64,000 bases of DNA, from assembly GCA_003117195.1 (NCBI GenBank), contig BDSI01000017.1, positions 620,001 through 684,000 on the forward strand, given 5' to 3'. Source of the DNA: Eudorina sp. 2006-703-Eu-15 (Eukaryota > Chlorophyta > Chlorophyceae > Chlamydomonadales > Volvocaceae). Under the pieces are notes generated by a model that searched no databases, had not been told where the DNA came from, and worked only from the letters and a program-made list of their open reading frames with translations. This document shows positions 58,498-64,000 of the stretch, piece after piece. The position numbers were made by a program, and so were the translations under genes. The first letter of the stretch is position 1, and each line of letters opens with the position of its first letter.

Positions 58498-61108
58498 GTT
58501 ACAAATTGGCGATATTATGTTACTTAAATTTCTACAATTTCACATACAAGGCGCTATCGTGATGAAAGACCTTTTCCATGCTGTTTAGCCTGGTGCCTCA
58601 ATTTTTGTCATGAATGATAAACAAGAATTCCTGTCAGCTCGGTATGCAATGCATGATGATACCACGTAAATGCATTTGTGCGGAAAGAAGCAGCAGGAAA
58701 GCGCAAGTACGTCGTACGGGTTGTGGTCGTACGGCAAAGAAGTGCATGTAAGAAACTCAGCCGGTACATGTCCGAGCAACCCAGGTTGACCCATTGTTCA
58801 GAATGCCTTTGCAGGGGCAACCAGTGGTGCGGTGGGCGTTAGCAGATAACTGCGCTGCGTCCGTGCTGTTCCGCCAGCTCTCGCCGTACGAGCGTTCAGC
58901 ACTGCGTACTACCACCGCACCAAAAAGCAACAGGCGTCTCCATGCAGATAGCATGATGCCTTTTATTCGAAGTGTCTTTGCAGTGTATAACGAACCCCAA
59001 GGGTCATCGGTGACAGCCAGGTTGCGCCACACACTTCGTAAATTTACCCCCGACCGCCACATAGGCGCATCGGACAGGTGCCAAAAGCACACTGGCACCT
59101 TGAACCCGCACAGCTGGAGAGCCAGTACTCTCACAAGAACCAGCCGTTCGCGCGCCAGGGGCTGAGCTTCCAACGTTCCTCCCGGAGGCTCCCGGCGCTG
59201 GTGTGACTCCGGTGCATAAGAGCGCGCTCAGAACCCCGAGCATGGCTCCTGAAATGTTGGCGCCAACCCATGGTCGGTTGGTCGCGCTCGAAGGATGTGC
59301 CGGTGCTGTCGAACGTGGGTGCCCAGGTACTTGGGCTCCGCAGACCTCAGGATACCGTAACCCGCCTTGGAGGGAGGCGGTGAGCCGTCACGTGCCCTCA
59401 CGGAAGCCGGTTCCGCACGCACACCGGGATCGACCGGGGAGCCTGCCTCAACGCGCCCAAAGGTTCTCAGCTAACACAGACCAGCTGCCTTCCGGCTCGG
59501 TCAACAATTCAGGACCCCCCGGTGTGCACACCGAACAAGCTTCCACTCAATGCACTCATATCGGGAATCCAAGCCCCGGCCCACTGGCACACAGAGTCGG
59601 CCTGCGACCACCGCATCAAAAGACACCGAGGATGTCCCATGGATCCCCCTCCCTGCAGCGCCGTGCCCGGATCACGACACACACAGCACCGTATCACGTC
59701 ACGTCCGAACGTCGGGGCGCAACCGCAATGCAGCGGGCGAACGCACAGGGGGTTGATTGGGTGCCGCAACGCGGGCTTGGCACACCGCGGTACCCGAGCA
59801 GCCGGATGCCCTTGCCACGAGCCAAATCATAACAGGACGTTGAGCACCCTAGCGTCCGCCGCCGCCCTGGCTCTGCCGCCGCCTCGCCTGGCACTGCCAC
59901 CGAGTCACGAGGTGACAGGCAAAGTGCTCGCTCGCGGCATCCCCGAGGGAACCTGCCAAACACTCCTCCAAACACTCCTCCTAAGGACGCGCGGGCCACC
60001 GGAAACAGGGCAGCAACGGAGGCGTGCGGCCCTGTTAAGATGGACCACCAACGCCGGCCGCAAACCATCTGCTATCACAGTTCACTGATACACGTATAAC
60101 GGGAAGCCCAAACGAAACACCGTACAGCACTGCATATGTCTCGCAATGGAGGCGGTGCGCAATCATGCCGCGGAGACGTCCACGGAGGTCCACGCATGCA
60201 ATGTTTTGGAAAGAGTCCGTCGCACCAAATGCATCGGAGATTCGCAGAGCCCCTCCCCTTGCGCAAGGCCCTTCTACAGCCCACGAGGCGCTCCTAAATC
60301 TTATGACCACACCGCCAGCACCTGTCGTGCTCTGCAAGTATTGTTAAGTCTCTGTCAAAGCTGGTCAGTACTTGCGCCAATCGTTGTATTGGTCGCAGCG
60401 TAAATAATGCCATGGCAACGCCGCACGAGAGACAAGCCCCACAGGCGCGACACGGCTGCACCGAAAACGAGACCGCGTCTGAACGACTTGTCGGGCAGTA
60501 TTATTTCTGTGTTATCGTGCCGCCATCATTGCGCGTTCATTTATCTCGAAGTATCACCCGAGGTCCGACACCGCCCTCACCCCCAACCGACAACAAGGAT
60601 ACCCCAGGCACACGCCAGGGCCCGGCCTGGGACCCGTTGCACAGCAAACCCAGACCAAATCCAGACCAAAGCCATCTCTGCTGTTGGAACACGGACCTGC
60701 ACGGACAAGGAGACTGCTTGCGCCAAGCCGGTCACTGCTGTGGGCATCGCCGAGGCTGGGGCAACCCGCCAGCACTCTAGTCACCGGATGTGCCCCAAGG
60801 CGGGGCATTGCCCTGCCCAAGCCCGGCCGTGTGCCACACTCTGCTTCTACGCCTCCATCGCACGCTGACATCTGCACCTACGCCTGCAAGATCAGTTCCA
60901 GAGCCGCCTGTCTATGCCAACTCGGACAACACGAAACGGCATCAGCGCAAACCATTCAACCACACTGTCAAGGTAACATACAAGCCTGTGCTCCTCCTCC
61001 CCCAACAGCCCCAGTGGCCGCATGCTGCCTGCACGGCCGCCGTGCGAGTGCGGCCATGCCGCTGCGCACCCTCCCTCGGCGGCACGCCCAGCCACCACGG
61101 AACGAGAC
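58498..61108. other. Intergenic region without a recognised gene
   Basis: About 2.6 kb between the TLDc start codon and the carrier stop codon. Open frames of up to 209 codons exist in several registers (for example 59203-59832) but show no domain, no splice-consistent partner and no typical composition. It contains the TLDc promoter and the 3' untranslated region of the carrier gene. Confidence 0.4.
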
Positions 61109-63977
61109 TCAGGACCGCGGGTCGACTCCCAGCGCGAGCTTTGTCTCCTCAAACACGTACCAGCCGATGCCCGCCGCGGGTGCCAGCTTCAGCAGGTTGG
61201 GCAGCAGGCCCTTGTACAGACCCCGCACTCCCTCGTGCTGCAGCGTCTTCTGAAACACGTCCACCATGCCCTGGTACTTGAGCTTACCGAGCACCAGCGA
61301 CCCGTCCGGACCCCGCTGGTGGACCGCCTGTGCCTGCAGCCGCGTGCGCACCAGCGCTAGCGGGTACGAGACCACCTGGCCGGAGGGCGACAAGGCCGGA
61401 GGGCGCGTGACACCGGGGGAGGGCAAATGGAGAGACTTAAGCGACGGATGCCCTTGGCAAGACAGGGCGGAAGAGCCGGATCAGGAGAAGGGGGACCAAC
61501 CCGGCGGGAGAAGGACACCGCGCTTGTGGAGACAGGCAAATTGCACGTTCCGCGAATCGTTAATTGCTAGCGCATCGCCAGACGCGTGTCGAGGGGCAGC
61601 ATAATCATAGGTTTAGGCCATCCCTTACAGGGAGGACAAAAGTGGCAAGAGGCAAACTACTTTCGTATCTTTTGTGTTGTTTGATTTTCTCCGAAAGGCA
61701 CCTCTCGAGTATGGCTATCATGGAGGGAAACCCACTGGGTGGCCAACGCGTCCCCGCACCGCACCGCACCTGAGCAATGGAGCTGGACAGCATCCCCGCC
61801 ACCACAATCCCCATGTGGGGTGGATTGTTGTCATACCGCTCGTACAGGTGATCTTTAAAGACCTGCATGACACCCAAGGCGGGCGCAGCAAGAAACCCAT
61901 GAAAAACTTGCAAACAAACAAACAGGTAACATGACTCCCCAGCTGACTGCCACGTTGCAGGCTTGCAGTGCAGGTATCCCTCAATATGCACCACAGCCAA
62001 TAACCACCCGACATCTTCAAGGGCATGAGACGCGAGATCGTGCACTGGAACCTGGCTTTCGTATAACTTCACTTGCCCGTGCATAGCCGTCCTACCATTC
62101 ATCTGACTTGCAGGAACCCCAGTCCCTCGAGCCATTGCCCACCAACGCCCAAGACCTCCTCGACCAGCCCGCCCACCCAGGCACCCACCCACCTCGAAGA
62201 GTGCAATGTCCACCCCGGCAAAGGGCAGGATGCCAATCATCGAGGGCGCCAACCCGCGGTAGAAGGCGCGCACGCCCTCGTCGCGCCGGATGCGGTAGGC
62301 GGCATGCAGGATGCCGCCGTAGGTGCCGGGCGGGGACACAGCAAGCCGCGTCCGGATGGTGTCCAGAGGATACAAAAGGCCCTGAAGGGGTGCAGCCAAA
62401 CATGCATCCAGTGCGGTTAGCGAAGTGGCACGGGCGATGCCGCGGGAGCTCCAAGACGGCCGGCCGACTAGGAAACTGGCGAGCCAGGCAGGTCCCTATG
62501 CCCAAGCGACTACGCGCCCTTGGGTGGCGAGGGCGTGTAGCCAGGCGTGTTCCACAACTTCACCCCGGCTCAGCGGTAGGCATGTCAGTCCCCACCGCGA
62601 CAGCAGCTACCCTCGCGGCGCGGAAAGCGACCCTGGCGGACGTCGCCGACAGAACCCAAGCTGGCGCGGAAGGCGTGCAGCCCACAGATCGGCTTGGCGC
62701 GTGGCCACTAGAAATTCCCAGGCGCACGATAGACAGCGGGTCTGCGCGGGCGGATCGCTGCGATCGCTGGTTGCCTTCATTTCGGACAATTGAGACAGGG
62801 CCCCACGAGGCGCTGCGCGCTCCGCCTGCAACCCTCATGCACGCGCCTCCCATGTGGGTTCAGGGGCAGTGCCACGCCGCTTGTCCCGAATTCAGCCGTT
62901 ACCCCGCAGCAGACACTGCCAGGGGTCCGCTTTGCGGTCGAGCCCAACGGCCTGTCATACGGTATGGCCTGCATCTGCCACCGCCTAAAACGCGTCCCTG
63001 CAAGACGTCCGCATGGGCAGCCTGGCACGAAGGCGGACGCCTGGCAAGGCATCCTGTGGCTGTCAGCGCAGCCAAGCTTAGTATGCCAAGTCGATATTTC
63101 TCCATATGCCCATTCTGAATTGAGTTACCATGCGCGGGGCGGTTGTTTGGCGAGGGGCGGTTGGTATGCCCTGCTGTAAAGCGCCTGGTAATGCCAAAGA
63201 GCTGCAACCCACCTGGGCTATTGCTCCAGAGATGCCGCCAGATGCCATCCTCTCCCTCACGCGCACATGGTCCGGGTCCTGGGCCAGCAAGCTGCGGATC
63301 GCGTCGTTGAGTGTGAGTTTAAGCGCCGTCTCCGGTGCGATTTTAACAACGTTGGCGCCGTTCCCTTTGAAAAAAGACTTTATCGAGCCTGTCGGGAACA
63401 GGACGCAACACCCATGTAAGCGATTAAATGACACGCGGCCGGGCGCATGAAACGCGTCAGGTCGGGCAGTGTGCCGGAGCCGACGGTACGACAGACCAAT
63501 TCGACAGCCAAACAACCCTAACCCCCTGTCCCAAGCCATCTCGTACCTTCGGCCATCATCTTTTGCCAACCCTGCCTTAAGGACAGTCCCGTTACTTCAT
63601 CGTGAGTCTGTAAGAGCATTTTCAGCCGGTCCACAGGCGCAGTCGCTGTCCGGCTGACCGCTCCACTCAGCGCTGTTTCGACGGAGCACAACGGAAGGCA
63701 TGTCAGGGCCGTGCGACGCCGGCTATGTGCTTGCTGTCCACCGTAAACACGTGCGACAGCGCCGCCTCTGGAACGGGATGCCAACCTTACCTCCACTTAG
63801 AAACACCTTTTCCGCACGCAGCGGATCGTGTTCATGATGTTGCTGATGATGGTGGTGTTGCTGATGGTGTTGACTTCTCTTTTGCGCTTGCCCATACACC
63901 ACGTTGGACCCAGGGCCTGGCCCCGCAGCATCGCCTCCCAGCTCACTCATAGGCGCTGAGTATGACTGAAGAGACAT
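61109..63977 (-). CDS. Mitochondrial carrier family protein, ATP-Mg/Pi carrier-like
   Basis: Solute carrier of the mitochondrial (or other organellar) inner membrane. Six exons (complement): 63791-63977, 63547-63672, 63213-63388, 62193-62381, 61770-61862, 61109-61375; phases agree and give 345 residues. The three carrier repeats are visible: ALSGAVSRTATAPVDRLKM with FFKGNGANVVKIAPETALK; GISGAIAQGLLYPLDTIRTR with AFYRGLAPSMIGILPFAG; and SSSIAQVVSYPLALVRTRLQ with GLYKGLLPNLLKLAPAAGI. GNGANVVKIAPETA and GVDIALFE...KDHL resemble SLC25A23/24/25 (SCaMC) and plant APC carriers, but the long N-terminal EF-hand domain of those proteins is missing; in its place is a 62-residue exon with a His/Gln tract. 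The start ATG is 23 bp from the window edge, so an upstream in-frame exon beyond the window cannot be excluded. Substrate is inferred. Confidence 0.92.
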
Positions 63978-64000
63978 TTGCTAAGCGGCAAGCCCTGCAG

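Noticed and set aside
58757..59173. 138-codon minus-strand frame upstream of the TLDc gene
   Set aside because: No domain, its opposite strand is equally open, and composition is not gene-like.

Overview
The window is nuclear DNA of a green alga, most probably a volvocine or other chlamydomonadalean species. The grounds are GC-rich exons broken by many short GT-AG introns, TGTAA-type polyadenylation motifs, many introns carrying CA-rich or G-rich simple repeats, and proteins of plant/algal type (an RHD3-type ER-fusion GTPase, a CID8-13-type double-RRM protein, an ER HSP70G). Nothing prokaryotic was seen: no operons, no ribosome binding sites, no CRISPR.

Layout. 0.45-7.6 kb (-): ER lumenal HSP110/GRP170-type chaperone, 12 exons. 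9.1-11.6 kb (-): transmembrane 9 superfamily protein, 8 exons. 13.2-28.1 kb (-): one very large gene of at least 21 exons, encoding a leucine-rich-repeat protein of about 1,900 residues with a repeated C-terminal region and a terminal IQ-like motif; its introns hold a 17-bp minisatellite and two small dispersed repeat families. 29.2 kb: 5'-truncated end of a LINE. 33.6-36.4 kb (-): CID8-13-like RNA-binding protein, 8 exons. 38.2-39.9 kb (+): decayed L1-type LINE. 40.2-44.8 kb (-): COG8, 9 exons, divergent from 45.1-50.7 kb (+): RHD3/SEY1 GTPase, 13 exons. 52.7 kb: near-perfect foldback hairpin. 53.3-53.7 kb: third copy of the LINE end. 53.8-54.4 kb: possible tyrosine-recombinase remnant. 55.1-58.5 kb (-): TLDc-domain protein, 7 exons. 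61.1-64.0 kb (-): mitochondrial carrier of the ATP-Mg/Pi type, 6 exons.

Exon boundaries were placed by hand by joining reading frames at consensus splice sites and checking that phases agree. All eight main genes close without a frame conflict. For the LRR gene the 5' end and the last exon remain open. Protein identities rest on motifs recognised by eye; no database search was run.

Four neighbouring genes act in the early secretory pathway: the ER chaperone, the TM9 protein, the COG8 Golgi tether subunit and the RHD3 ER-fusion GTPase. COG8 and RHD3 share a 274-bp intergenic region. The gaps between genes hold mostly low-coding DNA, short tandem duplications and retroelement scraps.
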